A stretch of 64,000 bases of DNA, from positions 11,728,440 to 11,792,439 of the forward strand of contig NC_135571.1 of NCBI RefSeq assembly GCF_964340395.1, in the 5' to 3' direction. Source of the DNA: Glandiceps talaboti. Its lineage: Eukaryota; Hemichordata; Enteropneusta; Spengelidae. Positions 43,747 through 60,421 of the stretch are shown one piece after another (position 1 is the first letter of the stretch; each line of letters begins with the position of its first letter). Under the pieces are notes generated by a model. It worked only from the letters and a program-made list of their open reading frames with translations, was not told the DNA's origin and did no database searches. The translations under genes and the position numbers were made by a program.

Positions 43747-45050
43747 CAAGTATGTGTGTTGTATACACATTATATAAATTTAAAGGTGTTGGTTCCCGAT
43801 TAAAGTAAACTCTTATAAGTAATATTTTTTATTATTTTTTTGATATTTCAATTATCATCTAATGGCCTACTCTAACCTCATTGATGACGTCAGCAAAGAA
43901 ATGAGGACAATTCAAAACTATTTTTTTTAATTTCCTCGATAGATGAATGGTAAGACTTTGGATGCCACCTCGTATCATATAACCCCGGGTATTTTATTAG
44001 AAAAACACGGCATTATGACAACTATCACCGTTTCTGAGAAATTTACAGTCGTCTGGGATGGTGTAAAAAGTATCAAAGCCACTGTACATCATCAAATGTA
44101 TGGTAAGGTATGTGGACTTCTTGGTAATGCAGATGGAGACTACAACAACGATATGTACCTGCCAGATGGAACCCCGGCCCTTGATCTCGAGCAATTCGGA
44201 AGGAGCTGGGAGGCACCTGGAAGGTATTTAAAACATTACACTGCGAATCTATATAAATATTATTTGTATTAGCCCGTGTTTGAGAGTTGTTGCACCTTCA
44301 ACGTTCAGTTAAGAGCAGTGACATATTGTATTTGTATGATTCATAGCAATTGTCTCCACACAAAATGAAAGCCTCTTCCTGGTACAATTGAAATGATAAA
44401 ATACATGCTAGGATTCATTGTCATGTTTTGGAGGATACTCACATTCTTGTACTTCCCCATTGATTTAACTCAATATTCGGCTGCCTTCTTGGATTATAAA
44501 TGGTTTGATTTTCTCATCATTTTGACCTCCATTTCAAAGTTATCTAGGGTGGGTGACCCCTGATTTCTAGTGTTGGTTTAAACAGGGAATATGTTTATAT
44601 ATATACTTATGATATTCACCGAGTTGTAAAATGCTTCTGTCTCAGGCCTTTCCTACCATGTGAAAAATCTATATGGTCACGTGTGTAATAGAATAATTAA
44701 CGGTGAGTGAATGTGATGATGTGACATACTTTCGGTATATCTTCAAACTCAAAAATTTGTCATGCCTCTCTCTATAACTAGGTAATAACGCTCTGTCCAG
44801 TCAGAGTTGTTTTACTTCTATATATTCATTTTGAAATTATCCCCCACGATATAACTTAAGCCCAGTTTCAACAAGTTCATGTAGCTCGCCATTTTGCCCT
44901 TGAAGACGGAACCCACCAGTGTACACTTTGATAAATTTGCGATTCTTGTGATGTCACACTGTCCTTGACCTTTAGTGAGAGCATATTGACTACCACTCAT
45001 AAAAAAAAATATTTATGTGTTTGGTTTTTTTGTCTTTCAGTGCATGTTAA
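41398..45050 (+). CDS. Secreted VWD-domain protein, 261 aa, six exons
   Basis: Exons are 41398-41475, 42111-42144, 42586-42717, 43323-43573, 43943-44223 and 45041-45050; GT-AG introns, 786 nt in frame. Residues 1 to about 20 are a signal peptide (MKAFAIIFLMLIIGAFSA). Exon 3 encodes HHRRQRRG, a furin-type site, then a Glu/Gln/Gly-rich acidic stretch, so a propeptide may be cleaved. Residues from about 82 form a VWD domain: GDPHMTTFDGLRYDYQGVCSY at its start, and VCGLLGNADGDYNND with the Ca2+-loop pattern near its end. The last exon adds only S-A-C before the stop, supplying a final Cys. Exon 2 has two donors (after 42126 and after 42144), both phase 1, which would include or omit six residues (GKMKRD). 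An AATAAA lies at 45329. The role is probably extracellular matrix or mucus; the partner is unknown. Confidence 0.85.
43672..43743 (+). repeat. (GT)n tract in VWD intron 4
   Basis: A GT dinucleotide tract of about 70 bp begins about 100 bp after the exon 4 donor. Confidence 0.97.
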
Positions 45051-45974
45051 GATGGGGATGTACCATTGCCAGGCAAGACTTTGTGACGAGTACTTCAACC
45101 ACACATCATCTTGTCATTAATTAACATAAAACCTTCAAACTTTGCTTAATAGTATGCAATGTATGTAGAGAACAATTAGCTGACGCTGTTTTCATTTACT
45201 TTTGGTTCATCGTTGGGTACATCTACATATTTGACTTGCATTAGATCTGATTTGATTTATTATCGATTTGAGATTATGGCTTTCAACATTGTAACAGGAT
45301 AAGAATTATAGTGAATCATTATATCGGGAATAAAACGTGGTATTGAATGGGCAAGATGACAGGTCTCAGTGGGCTAGCAATGGTTCCATTCAATACATAT
45401 ACGTAGATATAAGTTAGAAATGATGGCAACCACCGTGTACTTTTTTGCTTTCTGTATTTCTTGTATATAAAGGCCATTCAATTAAACACCGTTCGTAAAT
45501 ATATCAATTACTTCCTTTATTTGAATATAAATATAAAAATGTATACACCCAGTAATTAAAAAGTTACCGAAACCCTGTATTTACACCGAGTAAGTCCGAA
45601 AAAAGCCGAAGTCTGGATTAGTTTTAAGCAAGCCAAACACGTAAAACCTATATTCCTTACATAATAGAGAATATAAACATCACCTTGAATCGACATATAC
45701 TAGTATCACATCTGTTTAAATCATTTACTTACTCAATTTAAAATGAAAGATTGAATTCAAATTTGCAGTTAAGGTCGTTAACCTCTAACATAAAATTGTA
45801 ACTTACTCTGTCGAATAGATATTTGGAACTTTTCAATTTGGTTTCCTCTTTCAGCATGTTTAGTTATTTTGGACATTTCGTGAGGTGTTGCCAAATTGCG
45901 CATGTCTGATAGTGCCATGACCTTACTAACCCGATTTGATAACATGACGTCACTATTTAAACTCGATTTAATAG

Positions 45975-46050
45975 CAATGACAATTTTTTATTTATACTGG
46001 ATAGTATATAAACGTAGATGTCCAGTGAGGACCATTACTCATGGGTTCAG
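45975..46050 (+). repeat. Dispersed repeat, copy 1 (partner 47938-48036)
   Basis: 'tttatttatactggatag', then a variable gap, then 'gtccagtgagg(a/g)ccat' and 'catgggttcagt' occur here and at 47938-48036. On the minus strand this ends in AATAAA followed by a short-repeat tail, like a LINE 3' end. Confidence 0.7.
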
Positions 46051-46052
46051 TA

Positions 46053-46345
46053 GTAGTGATTTGACAACATGACGTCACTAAATTGATTTGATAATATGAC
46101 GTCACTAAATTGATTTGATAACATGACGTCACTAGATCCATTAGATAACATGACGTCACTAGATTGATTTGATAACATGACGTCACTAAATCGATTTGAT
46201 AACGTGACGTCACTAGATCGATTCGATAATACGACGTCACTAAATGGATTTGATAACGTGACGTCACTAGATCGATTTGATAACGACGTCACTAAATCGA
46301 TTCGATAACATGACGTCACTAAATCGATTTGATAACATTATTATT
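46053..46345 (+). repeat. 27-bp minisatellite of CRE palindromes
   Basis: Units carry 'gataacatgacgtcacta' at a 27-bp period. Exact TGACGTCA occurs at 46070, 46097, 46124, 46151, 46178, 46205, 46259 and 46311, with degenerate copies at about 46231 and 46283. A related unit lies at 45945, and one at 47615 on the far side of the LINE. TGACGTCA is the consensus CREB/ATF site. Confidence 0.95.
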
Positions 46346-47608
46346 ATTAATCTTTATTTATTAATCTCGATAACTCCATAGGTTTTTAAACCTCTTTTCG
46401 TGGAGGTCGAGATACATCAAAATACAAAATAACAACACAATTAAATACACGGCAATACAGTGCACTACAAATATTCAATACCAAACAAACACTTAAAATT
46501 GACATTGGTGACAATCAAAAGACGAATAAAATTTCAATAGACTGTTTAAAATACATTTACAGATACAATAAGTACAATTAACTTAAAATGATTCATCCAT
46601 ATACTTTGTAAATAAGAAATTATAGCAATCCCTCTTAAAAACATCAACTGCATCTATTTTACGCAAATGTACAGGTAGATTATTAAAATCTTTGGCTCCT
46701 CTTACTGTAAATGACTTCTTAAAAAACTCAGTTTTAGCTCTAGGTATTTCTAAAAGGTACTGATCAACTGACCGTAAATTTCGTGTGGGACAGTATTGGT
46801 TAAACAGAGCATTTACATTATCAGGTGCAACTTTCTTTATAGCTTTAAATACAAGAACAAGTCTGTTTAACTGTAGTTTTAATGTCAGGGGTAACCATTT
46901 TAGACGAAGATAAAGATCTTTTGTTGGTACTGTATGATCAGTGTCTAGAATTAATCTCATACAGCGTCTTTGAATACGCTCTAATACTTGAATGTTAACA
47001 GCCGATGTAGTACCCCACACATTAGAACAGTAGCATAAATAGGGTAGAATAAAGCTACAGTAAAATATTTTTCTGGAATGTACTGTAAGGAAATGTTTCA
47101 TTCTCGATAAAAGATATATATTTGGCTTTAACTTTGGATTCTATATACCTTATGTGATCAGACCACTCCAGGTTATGCTGTAACATAACACCAAGTAATT
47201 TTTCGCTCTTTACACAATCTAATTGTATATTACTAACAGAAACGTCAAGACACTGTGTATGCAAGTGTGATCGTTTTTGTACAGTTGTAATCAACATCGA
47301 TTTAGATTTGGTACCATTAATACAGAGCTTATTGTCTGAGACCCAGCGACTAATACTCGTTAGATCTTTGTTAATTGCTGATGTAATTTTAACAATGCTG
47401 TTATCAGAAGCATATACGGTTGTGTCGTCAGCAAATGATATGGAACTGGTATCATTCAAATATAAAGGTAAATCGTTGACATATGTAATGAACAACAGGG
47501 GTCCGAGAATCGAACCCTGTGGGACACCAACATCTACAATTGTAATATCAGAACAATGATCTTTATATTTCACATATTGTTTCCGATGCGTCAAATATAA
47601 ATTAAAAA
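46346..47608 (-). mobile_element. 5'-truncated LINE (non-LTR retrotransposon) inserted in the CRE array
   Basis: The minus strand encodes a reverse-transcriptase fragment (VGVPQGSILGPLL, then the FADDT catalytic motif near 47435) and the ORF2 C-terminus (RIQRRCMRLIL, then VRGAKDFNNLPVHLRK). A frameshift lies near 47100. The 3' end has AATAAA and a short (TAA)n tail. ATAACAT flanks both ends: before the tail at about 46333-46340 and after the 5' end at about 47609-47615. This fits a target-site duplication from target-primed reverse transcription. The clade is not resolved (CR1/Jockey-like). Confidence 0.88.
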
Positions 47609-47937
47609 ATAACATGACGTCACTAGATCGATATAATAACATAACACAGATAACCCTTTGACTTTGAAACATCTAAATATTACCCATATGAAATGAGCAC
47701 TTATTTCTTATTTCTCCAAACTCAAGTTTATAAAATTGTATGAAATAATTAACAAAGACTATCATACTCTGAAAATAACTCACCAAAATTGAGGTGAAAA
47801 ATTTTTTTTTGACTAGTGGCTAGCGTTCGCTAAAATTGTATTAAGAATGAACGACTGAATCTGCAGTGCAATAATTAGAAGAAATTGCGTCTAATTTGAG
47901 TCAAATTTATTTGCATTCATTGTATTTGTTGCAATAA

Positions 47938-48036
47938 TAATCTTTATTTATACTGGATAGTTCTTTAAGCATATAAACACTTGTCTCCCAAGAAGTCCAG
48001 TGAGGGCCATCCTTCATGGGTTCAGTGTTAATGCAC
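47938..48036 (+). repeat. Dispersed repeat, copy 2 (partner 45975-46050)
   Basis: Shares the blocks described for 45975-46050. It lies just downstream of the glycosyltransferase stop codon, and its minus-strand AATAAA at about 47943-47948 could serve that gene as a polyadenylation signal. Confidence 0.65.
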
Positions 48037-48244
48037 TGGGGTTACTAGATTTAAAGTCCCCTTGTACACGGAGAGAAGATTCCATTACACATCCGAATAG
48101 TGAACAAATGTCGTTAAAAAGTTGAAGTGGAATATGACAATCTTGTCTATTCTAACAAATTTACCCAAACATACTAGTCTAGTAGGTAAGACACATTAGG
48201 AAAGGCACTGTAAAAACGATTATTACTTTTTAGCGACACTCGGG

Positions 48245-51200
48245 TTACTTCAAAAGCAGATCTGTGAATACTTTTTCTGACTCCTTGACCGCAGGTAGGT
48301 CTTTCAGTTTCTTCTTGATATCTAAGGCGACGTCGAATCTCATACTGTAATTATCTCTTAGTACATCAGTAATACTCTTGTGCCATATTTGCACATCTTC
48401 CTCCAGAAAAGTGTCAGTGACACCTACATCAACGATCATCGAATTCGCATCGCGGGGGAAATATTCTTTGATGAAATCCGCAAGGCCCGAGTTTTTGGTC
48501 ACCAGTACAGGAAGTCCAGCTGCTAGAGCTTCAAGACCAACCAGTCCAAACGGTTCACTACGAGAAGGCATGAGAAATAAATGGCTTTGTTGGAGATCTA
48601 CCATGATATCTTTTTGATCGCCGTATGGGTACAAGTTAGGTTGTAAGTACTTGGACTTGAGGTTCCCGTAGATGTATTCTTTACTTTCCTTGTGCCGGTC
48701 ACTTGGAACACCCCTGATCTTCCAAGTTGGGAGTTGCATATTCATTTGATGAAACATTTCAGCCACAGCACTCATTGCTTTTGCTACAATGTCATACCCT
48801 TTTAAGTTTTCTACTCCCGAAACTCTTCCGACAGTCAACACTTCAATCTTCTGTTTCCCCGTTGGTTTTCTGATGGACACATCAAAAAACTCCTCATCCG
48901 GTAAGGGGAGGAAAATTTTGTGGTTAAGTTTCGGCAGTGCTCGAAACTTATTATCAAAGTGATTGAAGATTCTCGGCCCGACGGAGAAAACCGCATCTGC
49001 ATCCTTAGCGTATTTTAGTATCGCCTTTTCTTTATTTTCTATCTTTGATGGTGTCCCAGTTTCCTTATGGACTTCCGTATCTTCGGGAATAACGTGAGTG
49101 AAGAGGAACACTTTTCTTCCTGTGAACCGTGTATTTCTGATACTGAAGGCTGCTTCTGCTGTCAGTGGTATGTGTGCTATGATTGTATCCAAATTTGGTA
49201 TTTCCTTTTCTAAATTTGGAAAGTGAATTTTATGATATTTGGTTAACCAATTAAGGCTTGGTTTTTCTTTATCTGTATTTTCTGCAACTATTAGATGAAT
49301 TCCTTTGTTTTTAGCATCTGCGATATCCTCTGGACTTGCCTCCAATGCAGTCACGTAAACCTGACATCCTGATTTTCTAGCCAACTGGGAAATCTGACGA
49401 TGGAAGCTAGATATTCCACCCTTTGACGTCCCCCATTCATCATTCAGTATCAGAACACTTCTGTAAAAGAAAAAATAATGACCAGAATTATTAGATGCTA
49501 TCATTCTCTTGATCAGTTAACACCTTGTCTTACATATTCAGAGTGATTTGGCAACGTTATGGCAGCGATTGTTGTAGTCACGTATGTCACACTTCGCACT
49601 GTTTCTTCCAGATAATTAAAAGAAATATCAATTTTCTGAAACTCAGACGTTCATCTAATTCATTTGAACTCCAGTTTGTTATCCTTCCCTGTCCAGCAGT
49701 GGGAATAAAATGAGCTACTCGTGTAACTTTTGACTTTCATTTATATGAAAACAAATCTCAAGGATCAGGAATTCTATTTGAATACCATAGAATTATTAGA
49801 TTTACCTTGCTTTACCAAAGTTAATCACCGAAGGCACAGGTACAGTAGGCATAGTATATTCCCCACTTGTAGTTACTGGTGAGTCCCAATAGTAAATTCC
49901 GAAAACAACTGGAATCATGATGATAGACACTAGACCAATAATCTTACAACCTTGAAGTAAACACAGTCCATTAGTTCTCACTACGTCAGTTTTGACATGT
50001 CGTTGATTCCCTTCTGTTAAGTTAGAGAGAAACAAACGTTACCTTATTAAACATTTTGTCATATTAATGAGTTTTTATAATTTCTTTTATAATTAGTAAA
50101 CCTTTCACACCAGAAGTTTGCTTATCAATCAGCTATACAGTTTTACAAAACCACAAATCTGGGTTTGAATACGCTAGACTCTCTCACAGTCCTCGGAGAT
50201 TCGCATAAATAGCTAAAACTTGGGTTGTTTTGTATGTACCGATATCTACTGCATATACTTGCATCCTAGTATCCCTCTACTGTGCGCCCTCACCGATCAC
50301 ATAGGGCTAACCTTTTGTTGACGTGTTAGGCGAAGCCATCGGTCACATAGGGCTAATGTGATCGATGAGGGCGCACAGTACAGGGATACTGGGATACTGG
50401 TATACAAGTACAATTATGCAGTAGATATCGGTACCGGTCTGGGTATTATGGGGTATCAACAAATGTTAAATGTTTCATACTTCTTGAAACAGTTGTCACA
50501 CGATGCTGAGGCTAGCTGTTAGAGCAAGAAGAAAGTCCGAGCCTTGACACAGTGTACCAGCAAGCCTTTCCTATTCAGCCAAATATATCATATCGAGTAG
50601 AGGTTTAGCAATGTGGGTTTGGCGAAAACTATCAGTCTCGTTTTTTTCTCTATAGACAATTATATTTTTATATTTCCATAGAAAAGTGTTCTTATATTTC
50701 ACGATTCCGTATTGATACTACTCACCGTTCCCATTTCCTTCCTCATCATTTTTTGTATGTTTCCTTTGATGTATTCCACTGTTACCTGCATCAACGCAGT
50801 CACCACTCACGACGTTTCCTTGCTGCTCCCTTGCAGATGTTTCATCTGTTGGTTTGTTTTGAACTTTTTCTTGTTCTGAATGATCAGCATGTTGCTGCTT
50901 TGGTAAGGTAGACCCTGACTGCTCACAAGGTGTAACGCCACTTGTACTCGACGATGCCTTATTTTCAAATTTATTCGCCGCTTCCTTTTTTAACTCCGTG
51001 TACGGATAATCGTTTGAAAATCCTTTGTCAAACCTTATTTGAACAAGCATAGCAAGTTGTTCTTGTCTTGTTCTCTTCAATAGGTTAATTAGGACATCCG
51101 ACTTACGTCCAGTAAGATGCCCAGTTGAACGTAATTTATCAAACAACCCAATCACACGCTGGTACGGTTGTTTAATAATATTTTCCCTGTCACGAACGGT

Positions 51201-51733
51201 AATGCTTGGGGCCAGCCCTTCTGTCAAGTAATTATAAATCATTTCCATGAATTTCTCTGAAATAAACAAAAGACAAATTTTCCGATTTTAGAATTTCAGA
51301 TTTGGGGTAACATGTCAAAGGCAAAATATATATTCATGACCTTTAAAATATAAGGCATTGGTTAGAACTTGATAAGTGTTTAAAATGAATGTTTCATTCA
51401 GTATTGCAAATATTTCCCGCCTCACAACAAACTGATTCGTTGAGATCAATGGACCATTTTGATAGCCATTCTCAAAAAAACTTAGATCAAATAATTGGTC
51501 CACCATATAATTTATGTTACTAAATATATCTGATATGTGAACATTCTCAATCATCCCCAAACATTGTAGATATTAGAGAAGAAATGATAACCAAAACATA
51601 GAAAATCCCATTTCATTTTCTGAACACGTGCGATGACAAATTTAGGTACTTTGAAATTTCAAGACTGAATCTGACACATACCTTCTGGAACATCTCCTGC
51701 AAGGTCATTCAGGAAGGTTATGAATGGATCCAT
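48245..51733 (-). CDS. Death-fold / transmembrane / GT4 glycosyltransferase fusion, 668 aa, four exons
   Basis: Exons on the minus strand are 51733-51682, 51256-50726, 50013-49806 and 49460-48245; GT-AG introns, phases match, 2007 nt. Residues 1 to about 95 (MDPFITFLNDLAGD, then VIGLFDKLRSTGHL, then VLINLLKRTRQEQLAMLV) look like a helical death-fold domain, closest by eye to DED and less to CARD. A hydrophilic Ser/Gln/Glu-rich linker follows. A TM helix lies at about 216-236 (IIGLVSIIMIPVVFGIYYW). Residues from about 264 form a GT-B enzyme of GT4 type: NDEWGTSKGGIS donor loop, TVGRV with KGYD, and EPFGLVGLE (the E-x7-E motif) followed by AAGLPVLVT. No signal peptide precedes the death-fold, so the likely topology is a cytosolic death-fold with the GT domain across the membrane. 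Sugar and acceptor are unknown. It has a paralogue at 61993-63961. A foldback element sits in intron 2. Confidence 0.85.
50236..50434. mobile_element. ~200-bp foldback element in the fusion-gene intron
   Basis: Left gtaccgatatctactgca and right tgcagtagatatcggtac are exact inverted repeats. The complementarity continues inward through 'tgtgcgccctcaccgatcac' and 'gatgagggcgcaca' with small gaps. No coding content. Confidence 0.85.
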
Positions 51734-56612
<4,879 letters not shown>

Positions 56613-56945
56613 ATGCCCATAGTGACCATGGAGGGGACGATCAAAATGGACGCAATAAGCACAAATATAAAAGAACAAATGGTATGTAAGCTGAGATCTA
56701 GTAAATGTATTAAAAAGTAAGCACTCAAGAGTATCTCAAATATTTGTTCTGTATTCATGTTGTTGAAATATGAAGTATTGACGTAAAAAAAATAAATACA
56801 CAAATAATATAATCAGATGATTGTTTCACGTTATACATTACACACATGCTATTCTTACAATTATAACACCATTTTGCCAATTTCAAATTACATTATAGCG
56901 ATGCAAATTTAAATTCACTACTCAAGTACTTATTCATATTTATAA

Positions 56946-56976
<31 letters not shown>

Positions 56977-57370
56977 TAATATTCATACCATTCCAAGACA
57001 AGAACACTAATTTGCATGACAATAACCACTGTCTTCAGTATTTAAAGTGTAACAGAACTTGACTTGCTTGACAGAACTGGAGACCCACCGATGAAGAGGA
57101 GCTCAGTCTCTTCGAAATATTTGGGTTAGAACTGTATGGTTCATGATATTATTTATATATAGAAATTCAGTGTTATATATATATATATGTTGAGGGTAGA
57201 AGAAAATCAAGTCGGGTTTTTCGTCTCTACAAGCCTGTTTCGTGAGTAAATCACTCGTCAGGAGATGTTGGTGTATTCCTGACGAGATTTACTCACGAAA
57301 CAGGCTTGTAGAGACGAAAAACCCGACTTGATTTTCTTCTACCCTCAACATATACTCCGCTCTGCGTGCA

Positions 57371-57437
<67 letters not shown>

Positions 57438-57556
57438 GCCTTCTGGTAAAACGGTCCGAAGTGTAAATCAATAATGTAATATCAGACTCATCTTCTTTTA
57501 TGTATGATAGCTCTCCAAGGTGATTGAGCACTCTACTTGGCGAAAGCAGAATGAAA

Positions 57557-57650
<94 letters not shown>

Positions 57651-57714
57651 CTCTGTGAGTATCAATCTGCTAAGACAGTGCTCTACACCGCAGTGGCAGA
57701 GCGCAATATATATA

Positions 57715-57761
<47 letters not shown>

Positions 57762-57776
57762 TTTCATTCTGCTTTC

Positions 57777-57858
<82 letters not shown>

Positions 57859-58112
57859 GACATTGTTTGCAGGACCTTCACTTGAACCTTTGAAACGTCA
57901 AAGTCAACTACATTATACGACGATGTTATTAATTTGTTGTAGGACGCGTTCGTCCACCGTGTACTTGTTCATGGAGCTGTACTCATGGATACTCTGCCGA
58001 TGAAAAGTCGGATAATAGTTTAGACCCAAATACATCAAATACATCAACCCGGCATGATACTCGAAAACGACGATTGGAAAGTGATGACACCGAAGTAAAG
58101 GAAGTCTTCTAG
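56613..58112 (+). CDS. 3' end of an unrecognised gene (two exons seen)
   Basis: Exon 56613-56681 has acceptor tttctttag and donor G|GTATGT; its frame is [19 protein letters not shown] then RTNG. Exon 57943-58112 has acceptor tttgttgtag; it begins [20 protein letters not shown] and ends [17 protein letters not shown] then stop. Phases agree (1-1). The product end is hydrophilic with a CTCSWSC cysteine cluster and a basic RKRR motif. I do not recognise the family. The 5' end is unresolved; 54617-54662 is one candidate first exon, giving about 95 aa. The intron holds the second hammerhead/(AT)n complex. Confidence 0.5.
57185..57354. repeat. ~170-bp palindrome of a second hammerhead element
   Basis: The arms run from 'tatatgttgagggtagaag' inward to the centre near 57268 and back out to 'cttctaccctcaacatata'. 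They differ by a 2-nt loss in stem II and by changes at the centre. (TA)n abuts on the left, and on the right 'ctccgctctgcgtgcag' leads into (TA)n. This is the same architecture as 37761-38053 with different sequence. Confidence 0.92.
57222..57265 (-). ncRNA. Type I hammerhead ribozyme motif (hammerhead 2)
   Basis: The minus strand reads in order: stem I strand UCUC; core CUGACGA; stem II GUGA/UCAC with loop UUUAC; core GAAA; stem III ACA/UGU with loop GGCU; A at the cleavage-site position; stem I partner GAGA. All core positions are intact, and stems II and III pair fully. The plus-strand copy in the opposite arm lost UG from stem II and mispairs in stem I, so only the minus-strand arm looks competent. 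Predicted cleavage is between 57228 and 57227. Confidence 0.8.
57374..57856. repeat. Nested (TA)n complex with element fragments
   Basis: TA tracts at about 57374-57435, 57562-57649, 57706-57757 and 57780-57856 separate three fragments: 57541-57562 and its inverse at 57758-57779 (cgaaagcagaatgaaactct), and 57649-57704, a reversed copy of the hammerhead-element terminal segment. This suggests repeated insertion of such elements into each other. Confidence 0.88.
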
Positions 58113-58328
58113 TTGTGTGTCATACAGAAGTTGATTACAGTTGTCTACTATGCGCTCTGTGCATCTTAGAGTAAACCGTGTTGGTCTTCTGTGAGATACA
58201 CATGTATCTGTCTTCTCATATAATAGGTGCAATTTAAAGGGGCACAAGTTGAATGTACAAGTATTCGGGTGTAGTTTATGCTGCATATTTAAAAGGTACT
58301 CGCAGTATTGTACTTACTCAAGCATACT

Positions 58329-58409
58329 TAACCACCACTTGCAATTGACTGAATTCAAATTTATTTATATTTAGATATAACACATAAACGATCAGATGAC
58401 GTAATTTCT
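58329..58409 (+). repeat. Dispersed repeat, copy 2 (partner 34997-35075)
   Basis: Matches the reverse complement of 34997-35075 over about 80 bp, including 'cttgcaattgactgaa' and 'cgatcagatgacgtaattt'. Confidence 0.65.
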
Positions 58410-59845
58410 CATACGTATCAAAAATGTTTAGCAAATTCCTACTATGTGAAGTGAATCTTTATTCAACCAGATATAAATGAATAGAACAAAGTTGAACATA
58501 AACCCAAGTATTACAAACCTACAATTCAAAACAAACAAAATAAAACAAAAGAATACTAAATTATATCTGGTTTGGACTGTGGAAGTAGTCCCAACGGACT
58601 AATCTAGTCCACAGTCCACAATAATACAATTATTACTGCAATATCATTACACAAAAGTCACACAGTGTCGAGAAAAAGAAAATCTATAAAGAATATACGG
58701 AATATACGAAAAAAAAGAAAACAAAATCACAAAGCTGATAAGTAAGACTTTAAAGCTGTTTGAAATTTAAATCTTAAATTTATTTGTACTTAACTGTTCT
58801 AGCATTGCCAAAATACATTCTTAATGTTACAGAAGATAAAATTATGCATCGACGTAATATTAACATTATACTGTAATGTGGTTTTATTGAGGTTTTTTTC
58901 ACTTGAGTATTAAAAAAAAGCTTACAAACTCAACTTGTGCCCCTTTAGTCATGGGATATATGAGAAAAAATTGTTAGTCATCTGAGGTATCAGTGACTAT
59001 AGTTGTAAAATAATCATTTTTATCATTGGACATAGGAATGAGAAATGGGTATTTATTTTGGATTCTTAATTGATAACAACCCAACTATGTCACAAGTTTT
59101 CCTCCTTGAAACAAAAAGCTGCGAAATAATATATAACGTGTCAAGTCCATATATCTATCTCAATAAATTTCAGATAATTGAAAAAGTGTAAATGTGGGGG
59201 TGGGGTTAAAAAGCGTGCAGAAAGTTTGTTATTGTTACCTTAGTACACTAACAAACTGTTATTTTACATTGTATCCATTTATGGTAACACGGTTCAGTTG
59301 GTTTGTGAATAAAAAAAAACAATAAATTTAAATATCCAATTATTATATGTACGGCCACTTTGAAGGGGAGCGGTATTTCATAAGCTTTCGGTTCTGGAGA
59401 ATCATTTCATCATTTCACAGAATTTTCGCCCAGTTGCCAAGAAACACCAAGTTCTGACTGATTTTTTTTGAAGCTATGTTATCAAAGGAAATAACCAATA
59501 TTGAACCTTTATGATAACTTTGGTTACGTATTTATGCTCGTACTTATAAGGCCAAATAAAAAAAAATAGTGTGTTTCCGACCGGCCCTAGTATGATCCCC
59601 CGGTCCTAAACATTTGTTTTGTATGCAAAAAGATAAAATGGTAGCACTTTACATGTATTTCCGTGTACACCTTCATGCCTTTGCCTCAGCTGTGGTCAGT
59701 TTCAAAAACCCACATTCAAGAGAAAAACCAAGACTTTTTAGACTACATCTGCATAACGTGTTCCTCTACTTAACGTATAATTGGTTTCATTGACTTCTAT
59801 TACACCTCATCAAACTCTTTCTGAGATATTATGACCGATGTAAGT

Positions 59846-59895
59846 GAAATAAAATAAAATCCCGACCTACCTACCCTATTTTCTGAAGTCATGTG
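59846..59895 (+). repeat. Dispersed repeat end, copy 2 (partner 21981-22030)
   Basis: Contains 'aaataaaatcccgaccta', 'cctaccctattttctgaa' and 'gtcatgtgatcg', as at 21981-22030. Confidence 0.65.
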
Positions 59896-60421
59896 ATCGG
59901 GAGTCTTGAGTAAACAATATTCTATTGTCATAGAAATAACTTTCAAACATGTGAATCTGTTGGGTTCAACATATTCTCGCATAACAAACCACATTAACCA
60001 TACATGCATGTAATAAATGGATAAGTTGTTTATTACCATTTTACCGAGATATTGTATTGCTATGCGGAATAAATAGAACCCATACTTAAACCGGCGAATG
60101 AGTTGTTTCTATTCCCAGTTTTCGCCAATTCCAAGTCCTTGTGGTTTGACTGACGAATGTTGTCAGAAATTTGAACATACCAACAGTGTATACATAGTCT
60201 AGTTTCTGACGACGGTGTTCCGATTTTACACTAAGTTATCTTCTCACATTACATATGTGCCAACTGATGTATACTATAAATCGTTGAAAATGTTAATGAG
60301 CGAAAGTGTAGCGAGACGATTCCATTTCTTAGTCCCTGGTTTATGAATATTAATGAGTTTTTACACAAAGTGAATATTTGAGGGCAGTAATCCCTTCTGA
60401 AGTCACTATGGTGTCCTCAGA

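Noticed and set aside
45992-46319. Minus-strand frames of about 90 codons (LVTSCYQIN and SSDVMLSN repeats)
   Set aside because: They are translations of the 27-bp TGACGTCA minisatellite, not a gene.
51315-51560. 81-codon minus-strand frame inside the death-fold/GT4 gene
   Set aside because: It lies in intron 1; the flanking exon phases match without it and it lacks a donor/acceptor pair.
57279-57316. Plus-strand hammerhead in the right arm of the second palindrome
   Set aside because: Two bases of stem II are missing and stem I mispairs.
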